Shown here: in pieces, positions 44,420 to 51,082 of the stretch
Layout: each line of letters opens with the position of its first letter
How positions within the stretch are numbered: position 1 is the stretch's first letter
From: Streptomyces halstedii
GTDB lineage: Bacteria > Actinomycetota > Actinomycetes > Streptomycetales > Streptomycetaceae
Length of the DNA stretch: 64,000 nt
Direction: 5' to 3'
Assembly (NCBI GenBank): GCA_000720535.1
Contig: JOAZ01000006.1
Location: 186,001 to 250,000, forward strand
The notes under the pieces: generated by a model
What the model was told of the DNA's origin: nothing
The model's input: the letters and a program-made list of their open reading frames with translations, nothing else
Database searches by the model: none
Program-made: the position numbers and the translations under genes

Positions 44420-45376
44420 ATGACTGAGCAGGCGAAAAGCGCGGCCTCGGGTGAGGGCCCTTCACCCCTGGACCAGTTGCGCGACCAGGTCCTGGAATAC
44501 GCGACCTCGCTGGGCAAGCACGCGGTCGGCAAGGTGACCGACAAGCTCAACGGCATGTCGGGCGGCGGCGACATCGCGAGCGCCGCGGCAGCGGTGGGCA
44601 AGGGCGAGAACCCGATGAAGGCGATCGCCAAGGACAAGGTGAAGGGCGCCAAGGACAAGGTGGTCGGCTCGGCCAAGGAGGCGGTCGGCATGGGGGACGG
44701 TGGCGGCGAGGCCGGGGACATCAAGGCGATCAACATCATCGAGCACGTGGACATCGGCCGCCCGCTGCGGGTGGTCTACAACCACTTCTCGCAGTTCGAG
44801 GACTTCGGCACGTTCACCAACGGTGTCAGCAGTGTGTCCAAGGACGACGAGGACGAGACCAAGAGCAACTGGAAGGTCCGGGTCTGGCCGTCGAGCCGCA
44901 GCTGGGACGCCACCACCCAGGAGATGATCCCGGACGAGCGGATCGTGTGGACGTCCGAGGGCTCGAAGGGCACCACGCACGGTGCGGTCAGCTTTCACTA
45001 CCTCGACGAGAGCCTGACCCGCGTCGCGGTGGTCGTGGAGTACTACCCGTCCGGCTTCTTCGAGAAGCTCGGCAACATCTGGCGCGCCCAGGGCAGGCGG
45101 CTCCGCCTCGACCTCAAGCACTTCCAGCGCTACGTCACGCTCCAGGCGGAGGAGGTGGAGGGCTGGCGCGGCGAGATCCGCGACGGCGAGGTCGTCCGCA
45201 GCCACGAGGAGGTGGTCCAGCAGGAGGAAGAGGAAGAGCAGGAGGACCAGGAGCCGGACGACGAGGACGAGGAGTCCGAAGACGGCGAGGAAGAAGAGGA
45301 AGAGGGGGACGACGACGGCGAGGACGACGACGATTACGAGGAGGACGAGGATGAGGATGAGGACGACCAGCGGTGA
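44420..45376 (+). CDS. gvpZ: GvpZ, SRPBCC (polyketide cyclase-like) protein with poly-acidic tail
   Basis: A 318-residue protein. Residues 1-95 are Lys/Ala/Gly-rich helices (KAIAKDKVKGAKDKVVGSAK). Residues about 105-245 are a START/SRPBCC domain beginning INIIEHVDIGRPLRVVYNHF and SQFEDFGTFTNGVSSVSKDD. From about 255 to the end almost every residue is Glu or Asp (EEEEEQEDQEPDDEDEESED). The fold normally binds hydrophobic ligands. It corresponds to gvpZ in the Streptomyces order, and its role in gas-vesicle biology is unknown. Confidence 0.75.
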   Translation: MTEQAKSAASGEGPSPLDQLRDQVLEYATSLGKHAVGKVTDKLNGMSGGGDIASAAAAVGKGENPMKAIAKDKVKGAKDKVVGSAKEAVGMGDGGGEAGDIKAINIIEHVDIGRPLRVVYNHFSQFEDFGTFTNGVSSVSKDDEDETKSNWKVRVWPSSRSWDATTQEMIPDERIVWTSEGSKGTTHGAVSFHYLDESLTRVAVVVEYYPSGFFEKLGNIWRAQGRRLRLDLKHFQRYVTLQAEEVEGWRGEIRDGEVVRSHEEVVQQEEEEEQEDQEPDDEDEESEDGEEEEEEGDDDGEDDDDYEEDEDEDEDDQR

Positions 45377-45388
45377 GGAGGGCCGGCC

Positions 45389-45760
45389 ATGACGGAACGG
45401 ACCATCACCCACGTACCCTCGATGCCCTCCGGCCCCGCCAACCTCGCCGACATCCTCGAACGTGTCCTGGACAAGGGCATCGTGATCGCCGGTGACATCA
45501 AGATCGATCTCCTCGACATCGAGTTGCTGACCATCCGTCTGCGGCTGTTCGTCTCGTCCGTCGAGACGGCGAAGAAGGCGGGCATCGACTGGTGGGAGAC
45601 CGACCCCGCTCTGTCCACCAGGGCACACCGTGCCGCCGTGGACGAGGAGAACACGCGGCTACGGAAGCGGATCGCCGAGCTGGAAGGTGGCGAGGACACC
45701 GGCCGGGCCGGACGTGAAGACCCGGGCGGGGAGCGCGTGAAGGAGGTGCGGAGCCGATGA
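45389..45760 (+). CDS. gvpJ: Gas vesicle protein GvpJ (GvpA-like)
   Basis: A 123-residue GvpA/J family protein. The core NLADILERVLDKGIVIAGDI, KIDLLDIELLTIRLRLFVSS ends with GIDWWETDP, which distinguishes GvpJ/M-type minor proteins from shell GvpA. A coiled helix ENTRLRKRIAELEGGED follows. GvpJ is needed for nucleation in characterised systems. Its stop overlaps the gvpL start by four bases (ATGA). Confidence 0.87.
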   Translation: MTERTITHVPSMPSGPANLADILERVLDKGIVIAGDIKIDLLDIELLTIRLRLFVSSVETAKKAGIDWWETDPALSTRAHRAAVDEENTRLRKRIAELEGGEDTGRAGREDPGGERVKEVRSR

Positions 45761-46680
45761 CGCGACCGCTACCCGGAGCCGTCGTCACCCCGGGCGGCCA
45801 CCCGGCCACCACCACCGCCACCGCCACCTACGTCTTCGCCGTCTGCCACGGCTGCGACCCCGCCGTGCTCACCGGGCTGGCCGGGCAGGCGGCGGGAGCT
45901 CCCGTACGGCTGCTGCGGTTCGGATCGCTGGAGGCGGTGGTCCAGGACGTGCCCGCGGAGATGTTCGGCGAAGAGGCCCTGCGGGAGCGGCTGGCGAACC
46001 GTGCGGAGCTCGAACACTGCGCTCGCGCCCACCACGCGGTGGTCGCGGCAGCCGCCGGCCGCGCGCCGACCCTCCCGCTGCCACTGGCCACGCTCTACCT
46101 GAGCGACGAGCGGGCGAGAGCGGCGCTGTGCGAGGACGAGAACCGCTTCCGTTCGGTCATGGGACGCATCGCCGGACGGGTCGAGTGGGGCGTCAAGGTC
46201 TATGCGGCGCCGGGCCGGCCGCCACCCACCCGGCCGGAGCGGACCGGCCCGCCGGCGCCGGCCGCGGCCCCGACGACGACCACCCTGACCGCGACCGCCC
46301 CGCCGGAAACCACGACCGCGGCGCGTACGGGCACCCGCCCCGGACACGCCTACCTCGACCGGGCGCGCGGCGCACGACGCGCGCGCGAAGAGCGGCAGGA
46401 AGCCGGACTCAACGCGGCCGCGTCGGTGGACCGGGCCCTGCGTGACATCGCCGTGGCGGGCCGGAGACTTCGCTCGCACGACACGGGCGTCACCGGCGCG
46501 GGCCGCGTGCAACTGCTGAACGCGGCCTATCTGGTGGAAAAGGGCCGGGAGGCAGACCTGATCGGTGCCGTCGAACTGCTCCGCACGAGCCCCGGGTACG
46601 AACGCGTCGAGCTGGAAGTGACCGGCCCCTGGGTTCCGTACTCGTTCGTGGACGGCGGTGACCTCGATGCCGATCAGTGA
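45757..46680 (+). CDS. gvpL: Gas vesicle protein GvpL (GvpL/GvpF family)
   Basis: A 307-residue GvpL/F family protein from ATG 45757. It has the N-terminal YVFAVCHGCDPAVLTGLAG and a middle RTPTL-type segment, APTLPLPLATLYLSDERARA. A Pro/Thr-rich insert (about 150-195) separates the two halves. The C-terminal half, GRVQLLNAAYLVEKGREADL and LEVTGPWVPYSFV, matches the end of GvpF. It is thought to interact with several Gvp proteins during assembly. Confidence 0.87.
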   Translation: MTRPLPGAVVTPGGHPATTTATATYVFAVCHGCDPAVLTGLAGQAAGAPVRLLRFGSLEAVVQDVPAEMFGEEALRERLANRAELEHCARAHHAVVAAAAGRAPTLPLPLATLYLSDERARAALCEDENRFRSVMGRIAGRVEWGVKVYAAPGRPPPTRPERTGPPAPAAAPTTTTLTATAPPETTTAARTGTRPGHAYLDRARGARRAREERQEAGLNAAASVDRALRDIAVAGRRLRSHDTGVTGAGRVQLLNAAYLVEKGREADLIGAVELLRTSPGYERVELEVTGPWVPYSFVDGGDLDADQ

Positions 46681-46906
46681 CCATGTGGGCGAGGTGGTGC
46701 CCTGGGAGGGACCCGGCAGCGGCGCACCGCTGGGTGTGCCGCTGGTGGACCTGCTGGACCGGGTACTGGCCACCGGCGTGGTGGTCAGCGGGGACCTGGT
46801 GCTGGCGATCGCGGAGGTTCCGCTGGTCCGGCTCTCGCTGCACGCGCTGCTGTCCTCGGTCAACGAACGAGTCGCCGCCCCCTGGGCGGACGGGGGCCCG
46901 CTGTGA
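46667..46906 (+). CDS. gvpS: Gas vesicle protein GvpS (GvpA-like, short)
   Basis: A 79-residue GvpA-family protein. ATG 46667 (MPISDHVGEVVPW) is chosen for its spacing to GGCGG; GTG 46658 is in frame. The core is VPLVDLLDRVLATGVVVSGD and LVLAIAEVPLVRLSLHALLS. It overlaps the end of gvpL by 14 bases and the start of gvpK by four. In Streptomyces clusters this position is gvpS, a third GvpA paralogue probably acting as a minor component. Confidence 0.8.
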   Translation: MPISDHVGEVVPWEGPGSGAPLGVPLVDLLDRVLATGVVVSGDLVLAIAEVPLVRLSLHALLSSVNERVAAPWADGGPL

Positions 46907-47229
46907 CGCCCGCGCGTACCGAGGCGAGCGATCCGGTCCGCGACCCGGTCCGGAAGGGCAACGGCACGCTGGACCTGGACCCGGACCAGGTCGGGCGCGA
47001 CCTGGTCTCCCTCGTGCTGACGGTCGTCGAGTTGCTGCGCCAGCTGATGGAGCGCCAGGCGCTCCGCCGGTGCGACCAGGGTGACGTCACCGACGACCAG
47101 GTGGAACGGATCGGCACGACGCTGATGCTGCTGGACCAGCGCATGGACGAACTGTGCGAACAGCACGGCCTGACACGGGACGACCTCAACCTCGACCTCG
47201 GCCCCCTGGGCACGCTGCTGGAACGCTGA
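46903..47229 (+). CDS. gvpK: Gas vesicle protein GvpK
   Basis: A 108-residue GvpK from GTG 46903, inside a GTGA overlap with gvpS. Signatures: LDLDPDQVGRDLVSLVLTVV, ELLRQLMERQALRRCDQGDV, DDQVERIGTTLMLLDQRMDE and LCEQHGLTRDDLNLDLGPLG. It is mainly helical and is the last gene of the gvp operon. No gvpN or gvpC is present in the cluster. Confidence 0.9.
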   Translation: MTPARTEASDPVRDPVRKGNGTLDLDPDQVGRDLVSLVLTVVELLRQLMERQALRRCDQGDVTDDQVERIGTTLMLLDQRMDELCEQHGLTRDDLNLDLGPLGTLLER

Positions 47230-47307
47230 GACGTCACACACCCCCGGCCCCTGGCGGCGCGGCTTCCGCGACGCCCCCACTGTGCGGCCGTCGCGCCCCG
47301 AACGCGA

Positions 47308-47385
47308 GAAACCCCAGGGCACGAACCACGTGACCTGGGGTTTCGCCGAGCCCCCTGTCGGATTCGAACCGACGACCTACGCATT
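47308..47385. repeat. Left attachment-site repeat: displaced tRNA-Thr 3' fragment with its terminator
   Basis: Positions 47345-47385 are identical over 41 bp to 58070-58110, covering the 3' part of the tRNA-Thr gene up to the anticodon loop. The repeat extends left through a diverged copy of the tRNA terminator (GAAACCCCAGG and CCTGGGGTTTC, 47308-47344). The tRNA 5' part is absent here. This is the signature of site-specific integration into a tRNA gene. The 470 bp that follow (47386-47853) hold a GCTCACGCA direct repeat and no gene. Confidence 0.85.
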
Positions 47386-47853
47386 TAAAGGGCCCGCGAG
47401 ATCCTCCCGGCTGGTGCCGGACGATGCCATAGAATCCCGTTTCCCCAGGTCAGGGACACCTGGCCTTGATCACTATGACGCTGGGTCCACCCTAGTGCTA
47501 CCCAGTCCGCTCACGCAGCGCTCACGCAAGCGAGACGTTCGGCGACCGAAAAACCGCAGGTCGCTGGCCTTCGAAAGGCGACCATCCGTACGGGCCCTCA
47601 CTCCTGGCCCTGCGTGAAGCGCCCCCGAGCCGGAGGCCTTAAACCTCACCCCTCGGCTGGAGCCCAGGGGCCCCGGGCGCTTCCTTCCGATCATCGCGCT
47701 GACCGATGAAGATGGCGGCGAGGTGGTGGTGGCTTCGTCGTAGCGGGTGGCCGGCCCCACCGCCGCTTCAGGGTGAAGCGGTTGCACGCATGCGGTGAGG
47801 CAGGGCCCGTCCAGCGAGATCCGGAAGGGCCCTGTCTGGCCTTGCCGGGATCA

Positions 47854-48057
47854 TCAACCCTTGCTGATCACGAGCCCCGCCATCGCGGCGCTCAACGTGA
47901 GACAGGCTCCGAACGCCGTGCCAGCCTTCAGCAGGACAGCCGGAAGAGGGTTGCCGCCGAGGTGGTGCAGTACGCCCGTGATCCCTCCGCAGATCACGGC
48001 CGTTTCCACGGCTACCAACCCGCTCAACACCCAGATGACGATGTACTCGTATGACAC
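47854..48057 (-). CDS. Small two-helix membrane protein
   Basis: A 67-residue protein from GTG 48057, with AAGGAGGG about nine bases upstream. It has two hydrophobic helices (YIVIWVLSGLVAVETAVICG and VLLKAGTAFGACLTLSAAMA) joined by a short loop with two glycines. It is divergent from the HTH-endonuclease fusion gene and shares its upstream region. Small membrane proteins in defence islands are sometimes toxins or effectors, but there is no direct evidence here. Confidence 0.6.
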   Translation of the reverse strand: MSYEYIVIWVLSGLVAVETAVICGGITGVLHHLGGNPLPAVLLKAGTAFGACLTLSAAMAGLVISKG

Positions 48058-48113
48058 CTGCAGCCCTCCTTCGTCGTTGTCCGGACCTACCTTCCACCCG
48101 TGATCGACACTTT

Positions 48114-48150
48114 TTGTTCACCATGCACAATGATGCACAGAGGTGAACAA
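48114..48150. promoter_or_regulatory. Operator-like inverted repeat at the HTH-endonuclease gene
   Basis: TTGTTCACC and GGTGAACAA are perfect 9-bp arms with a 19-bp spacer. The spacer holds the direct repeat ATGCACA-ATG-ATGCACA. It ends 19 bp before the chosen start codon, between divergent genes, and is a natural target for the XRE-type HTH encoded downstream. Confidence 0.6.
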
Positions 48151-48169
48151 GGGGATCGAGGGAGGGTGC

Positions 48170-49093
48170 GTGACGAACGACCCGCTGGCTGAACTGGGCC
48201 AGCGCCTGACTGACTTGCGTGTGATGAGCGGCTGGAACGTCAATCAGCTGGTCGCTAGGTGCGGTTCTCTGGGGCGGACAGTGATCAGCAACGCACTGAA
48301 CACCCGTAAGGGCCGGAAAATCCCATCTGCGGATACGGTCGTTAGGATCTGCCAGGCTCTCGGCGCGGACTCGACCCCGTTGCTTGAACTGCTCAGGCAA
48401 GCCAAGGAGGATCGGCGGACTCCGCCCCCCGGGCCGCGAGCAGAGGACCGGAGCCGGCAGTTCGCCCGAGAACCCAGCTCTGAGGTAGACGATGCCGCCG
48501 ACACTTCAGGCCGGTTCGACCCGCTACGACGCGAGAACCTGGAACGGTCAGTGCAGTGGGCGCTGGAAAGTGCTCCACCCGTCCCGCTTGCCTCGTTCCC
48601 TGCGGCGCCGGTCGAAGGTCTGTACGCCCTGTACTACGTGGGGTCGCACTCGCTCTATCGCCCGGTGTCCTCATCGGCTTGCGCGGTTCCGATCTATGTC
48701 GGCAAGTCCCTGCCGAGTGGGAAGTCTCGTAGCGGGATGGTCGTCCGGGGTTCCATGAATCGTCGGCTGCGCACTCACCTGAGATCGCTCGTGGACGTAC
48801 ACGACCTTGATGCCCAGGACTTCCTGGTGCGGTATCTCCCAGTAGACGAAATCTGGACGATCGGCCCTGAGCGGCTCATGATCGGTGATCACCGACCGGT
48901 CTGGAACGTCGTCGTCGAAGGCTTCGGGGTCCACATGCGGGGGAGCTTTCGGGCGGCAACGACCCCTCGGACGTTCTGGGATGAGCTGCATCCGGGAAGG
49001 CCGCAGTCCGAGCGCCAGAGGGACGCCGAGTTGAGCCGCGCCGATCTGCAACGGGCGGTGCGGCAGCACTTCGCTCGCATGGCAAGTATCTAA
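48170..49093 (+). CDS. XRE-type HTH fused to Eco29kI-like GIY-YIG endonuclease
   Basis: A 307-residue protein. GTG 48170 is chosen because GGAGGG precedes it; GTG 48143 lies within the operator. Residues about 5-75 form an XRE-type HTH (LGQRLTDLRVMSGWNVNQLV, then a recognition-helix region and SADTVVRICQALGADS). After a 40-residue linker, FDPLRRENLERSVQWAL opens an Eco29kI-family domain. GIY-YIG elements are intact: GLYALYYVG (150-158), IYVGK (175-179), RLRTH ending at His 203, Glu 234 in ERLMI, and Asn 246 in PVWNVVVEGFG. Eco29kI cuts CCGCGG; specificity here is unknown. The HTH suggests a self-regulated restriction enzyme. Confidence 0.8.
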   Translation: MTNDPLAELGQRLTDLRVMSGWNVNQLVARCGSLGRTVISNALNTRKGRKIPSADTVVRICQALGADSTPLLELLRQAKEDRRTPPPGPRAEDRSRQFAREPSSEVDDAADTSGRFDPLRRENLERSVQWALESAPPVPLASFPAAPVEGLYALYYVGSHSLYRPVSSSACAVPIYVGKSLPSGKSRSGMVVRGSMNRRLRTHLRSLVDVHDLDAQDFLVRYLPVDEIWTIGPERLMIGDHRPVWNVVVEGFGVHMRGSFRAATTPRTFWDELHPGRPQSERQRDAELSRADLQRAVRQHFARMASI

Positions 49094-49138
49094 AGCGCAT
49101 GGCTTCGACCGACGGACCAGGGGCTGGGGGCACCCGGA

Positions 49139-49327
49139 CTACAGCATGCCCTTCTCCAACAGATCACGGATGGCGTCGTCTCGCCTGCGAACAACGATCC
49201 GCCCATTCCCGGCGCTATACACAACGACAGCGGCTCCTGGAGACAGCCCCGCCTCCGCGGGTACCCCCAAGGGAATCTCGATGGCGCCTGCTTCGGAGAT
49301 GGTGGCCTCGGCTGGTTCCCTGATCAT
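49139..49327 (-). CDS. AbrB/SpoVT-like small DNA-binding protein
   Basis: A 62-residue protein from ATG 49327. The pattern ISEAGAIEIPLGVPAEAGLS, PGAAVVVYSAGNGRIVVRRR is the swapped-hairpin AbrB fold seen in transition regulators and in antitoxins. It ends with a helix DDAIRDLLEKGML. It lies 42 bp downstream of the second Eco29kI-like gene on the same strand, so the two are probably co-transcribed. It could regulate the nuclease operon. No toxin partner is seen adjacent. Confidence 0.6.
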   Translation of the reverse strand: MIREPAEATISEAGAIEIPLGVPAEAGLSPGAAVVVYSAGNGRIVVRRRDDAIRDLLEKGML

Positions 49328-49369
49328 TCCGCCAGTGCGCCACCGCCCACGGGTCGGCTTAGAGCATGA

Positions 49370-50059
49370 TCAGATCGCTCCGGGGGGCCGCCCGGCCGCG
49401 CTCGTCGGAGGCGTTGCATGCAGCTTCAGGTGCTCGCGGGCCGCTTCTCGGAGTGGCATGGGCCCCGATGGCTGGGGGCGCATCCCGTCGGCCCACGCCA
49501 CACCGGTGTGGACCTCATGCCACTTTGGTCGCATCTGTTCGGCCTGGCGGGGCCCTCCCTGGGGGTTCACGCCGAAGCCCTCAAGTATCACGTTCCAGAC
49601 AGGCTGGAGGTCTTGGATCATCAAGCGCTCGGCCATCGGCGTGAAGAGGTCGTCGGCGGGGAGGTAGCGGACGTAGAAGTCTTCCAGTTCGAAATCAGCG
49701 GCCGCTTTGAGCTTCCGCCTATGGGTCGAGAGTCGCTTCCAAAGCGGTGTTCCTGCCCACGCTTCGGCGACCTCAACACCCTTGCGGCCGCCCTCAGGAT
49801 CAGACTTGCCCACATAGATGGGCACCTCGAACGATCCGGAGATCGGCGCGTACAGCTCGTGGTCCCCCGCGTAGTAGATCGCGTAGATCCCGCAGCCGTT
49901 GAACGACCGGACCCTGTCCATCCGAATAGGCTCGCCGGACGTTAGCGCCCAGAGCACACTGCGCCCGAGGTTTTCCCGTCGAAGCGGGTCGTAGATGCTG
50001 TCGGCGCCAGCCTTTAGCGGCTCGTCCACGACGCCATCGAAGGGTAGTTGGGCTGACAC
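49370..50059 (-). CDS. Eco29kI-family GIY-YIG restriction endonuclease
   Basis: A 229-residue protein from GTG 50059, with GGAGAAG upstream. It matches the C-terminal part of the nearby HTH fusion: YDPLRRENLGRSVLWAL, then GIYAIYYAG (57-65), IYVGK (81-85), KRLSTHRRKL with His 113, FYVRYLPADDLFTPMAERL with Glu 144, and PVWNVILEGFGVNP with Asn 156, and KWHEVHTG. All GIY-YIG catalytic positions are intact. It lacks the HTH. It probably cuts unmodified DNA; the partner methylase is likely the C5 enzyme at 51083. It is followed by the AbrB-like gene. Confidence 0.82.
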   Translation of the reverse strand: MSAQLPFDGVVDEPLKAGADSIYDPLRRENLGRSVLWALTSGEPIRMDRVRSFNGCGIYAIYYAGDHELYAPISGSFEVPIYVGKSDPEGGRKGVEVAEAWAGTPLWKRLSTHRRKLKAAADFELEDFYVRYLPADDLFTPMAERLMIQDLQPVWNVILEGFGVNPQGGPRQAEQMRPKWHEVHTGVAWADGMRPQPSGPMPLREAAREHLKLHATPPTSAAGRPPGAI

Positions 50060-50126
50060 GGCGGCTTCTCCGTTCTTGTTCGGAATCGTTGGCTACTGGA
50101 TGGGATGCTGGTCCGCGCGGGCTGGG

Positions 50127-50966
50127 TCAGCCCCCTGTTGTTGGCGGATCGACTTCGATGTCCCCTGCCGGCTCGGCCTCGGGCACGGCGTTGACGCGTT
50201 GGCCAGCGCGGTAGTACCGCCACGCGCTCTTGTAGTCATTGGGGCTGTCGTCGTACATGATCACGTAGCCCATGAGAGCGGCGACCTGCCATTTAGCCGG
50301 TATCTCCGCCGAGACCAGCTGGAAGACCTCGTCGGCGGTCATTGCGGCCGATGGCACGTGAACGCTTCGAGCCTTGAAGTCCGCCGACTTTCCGTACCTG
50401 AAGTTGTACGGGAGGCCAGCTTTGATCGTCTCCAGGAGTTCCTGCAGCGTCGTCTCGCCGGGCGACAACCCCTTGATCGGTCGGTCAAGATCGATGGGGA
50501 ACACGACGTCGAAGTGGTTCTGCTTCAGGACGGTGCTGTCCCGCTGGCGGCCAGGATCCTTGTTGCCGAAGCCGTTGTTGTTCCAGGGGATGTCGCCCAT
50601 GCCCTTGTGATGGGTGATGAGCAGCTGTTCCGGGGCGAGGGCGGAGAAGTCCTCGGCTACGTACAGGCACGAGAAGGCCATCTCGTCCGGGGAGATGTTG
50701 CGGCGCCCCGAAATCTTGCCGAGGTGGTTGCGGAGACGGGCCGGCAGGGACTTGTCGGCCTTGCCGACGTAGACGAACTCGCCGTTCAAGTAGAGCTGGT
50801 AGACCCCAGGCTTCTCCTTGAGCCGCGCGATGTTCGGCTCCGTGAGTGGAGCCCTGTCGAGTCCATCGAGGGCGGCGGCCAGCTGGTCACCGAGCGCCTT
50901 GGTGATGCTCAACGTGAAGTCCTTGTGGTACTGCGTCCCGTCGTCGGAGCCCACCACCGGCGTCAT
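50127..50966 (-). CDS. Third GIY-YIG nuclease, divergent type
   Basis: A 279-residue protein from ATG 50966, with AGGGAG eight bases upstream. The GIY-YIG domain includes KPGVYQLYLNGEFVYVGKAD (about 52-71), LPARLRNHLGKI with Arg 77/79 and His 81, the metal-binding Glu 113 in LAPEQLLITHHKG, and WNNNGFGNKDPGR (Asn 129-131). The C-terminal 130 residues, with HFDVVFPIDLDRPIKGLSPG, have no family I know and may hold specificity. It is distinct from the two Eco29kI-like enzymes. It is divergent from the methyltransferase gene across 116 bp, the usual layout of restriction-modification pairs. Confidence 0.75.
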   Translation of the reverse strand: MTPVVGSDDGTQYHKDFTLSITKALGDQLAAALDGLDRAPLTEPNIARLKEKPGVYQLYLNGEFVYVGKADKSLPARLRNHLGKISGRRNISPDEMAFSCLYVAEDFSALAPEQLLITHHKGMGDIPWNNNGFGNKDPGRQRDSTVLKQNHFDVVFPIDLDRPIKGLSPGETTLQELLETIKAGLPYNFRYGKSADFKARSVHVPSAAMTADEVFQLVSAEIPAKWQVAALMGYVIMYDDSPNDYKSAWRYYRAGQRVNAVPEAEPAGDIEVDPPTTGG

Positions 50967-51048
50967 CGGTCCCACTCCCTTGTCGGCCTGATCCCGGGCA
51001 GCCTATCGGCGACCTGCACACACTGACGAACCTTCAGCTCGAAGCGGC

Positions 51049-51076
51049 TTGAAAATCTACAACTCCGCGGTATGCT
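51049..51076 (+). promoter_or_regulatory. Methyltransferase promoter containing CCGCGG
   Basis: TTGAAA (51049-51054) and TATGCT (51071-51076) are separated by 16 bp; the ATG follows 6 bases after the -10, so the mRNA is probably leaderless. The spacer ends with CCGCGG (51065-51070), the sequence cut by Eco29kI-family enzymes, which suggests that methylation could tune this promoter. Confidence 0.55.
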
Positions 51077-51082
51077 TTTGAA

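Noticed and set aside
47345-47420. Second tRNA gene at the left end of the island
   Set aside because: Only the 3' part up to the anticodon loop matches; the acceptor 5' strand and D arm are missing.
47473-47787. 104-codon minus-strand frame next to the left attachment repeat
   Set aside because: No ribosome-binding site, odd composition and no recognisable domain.
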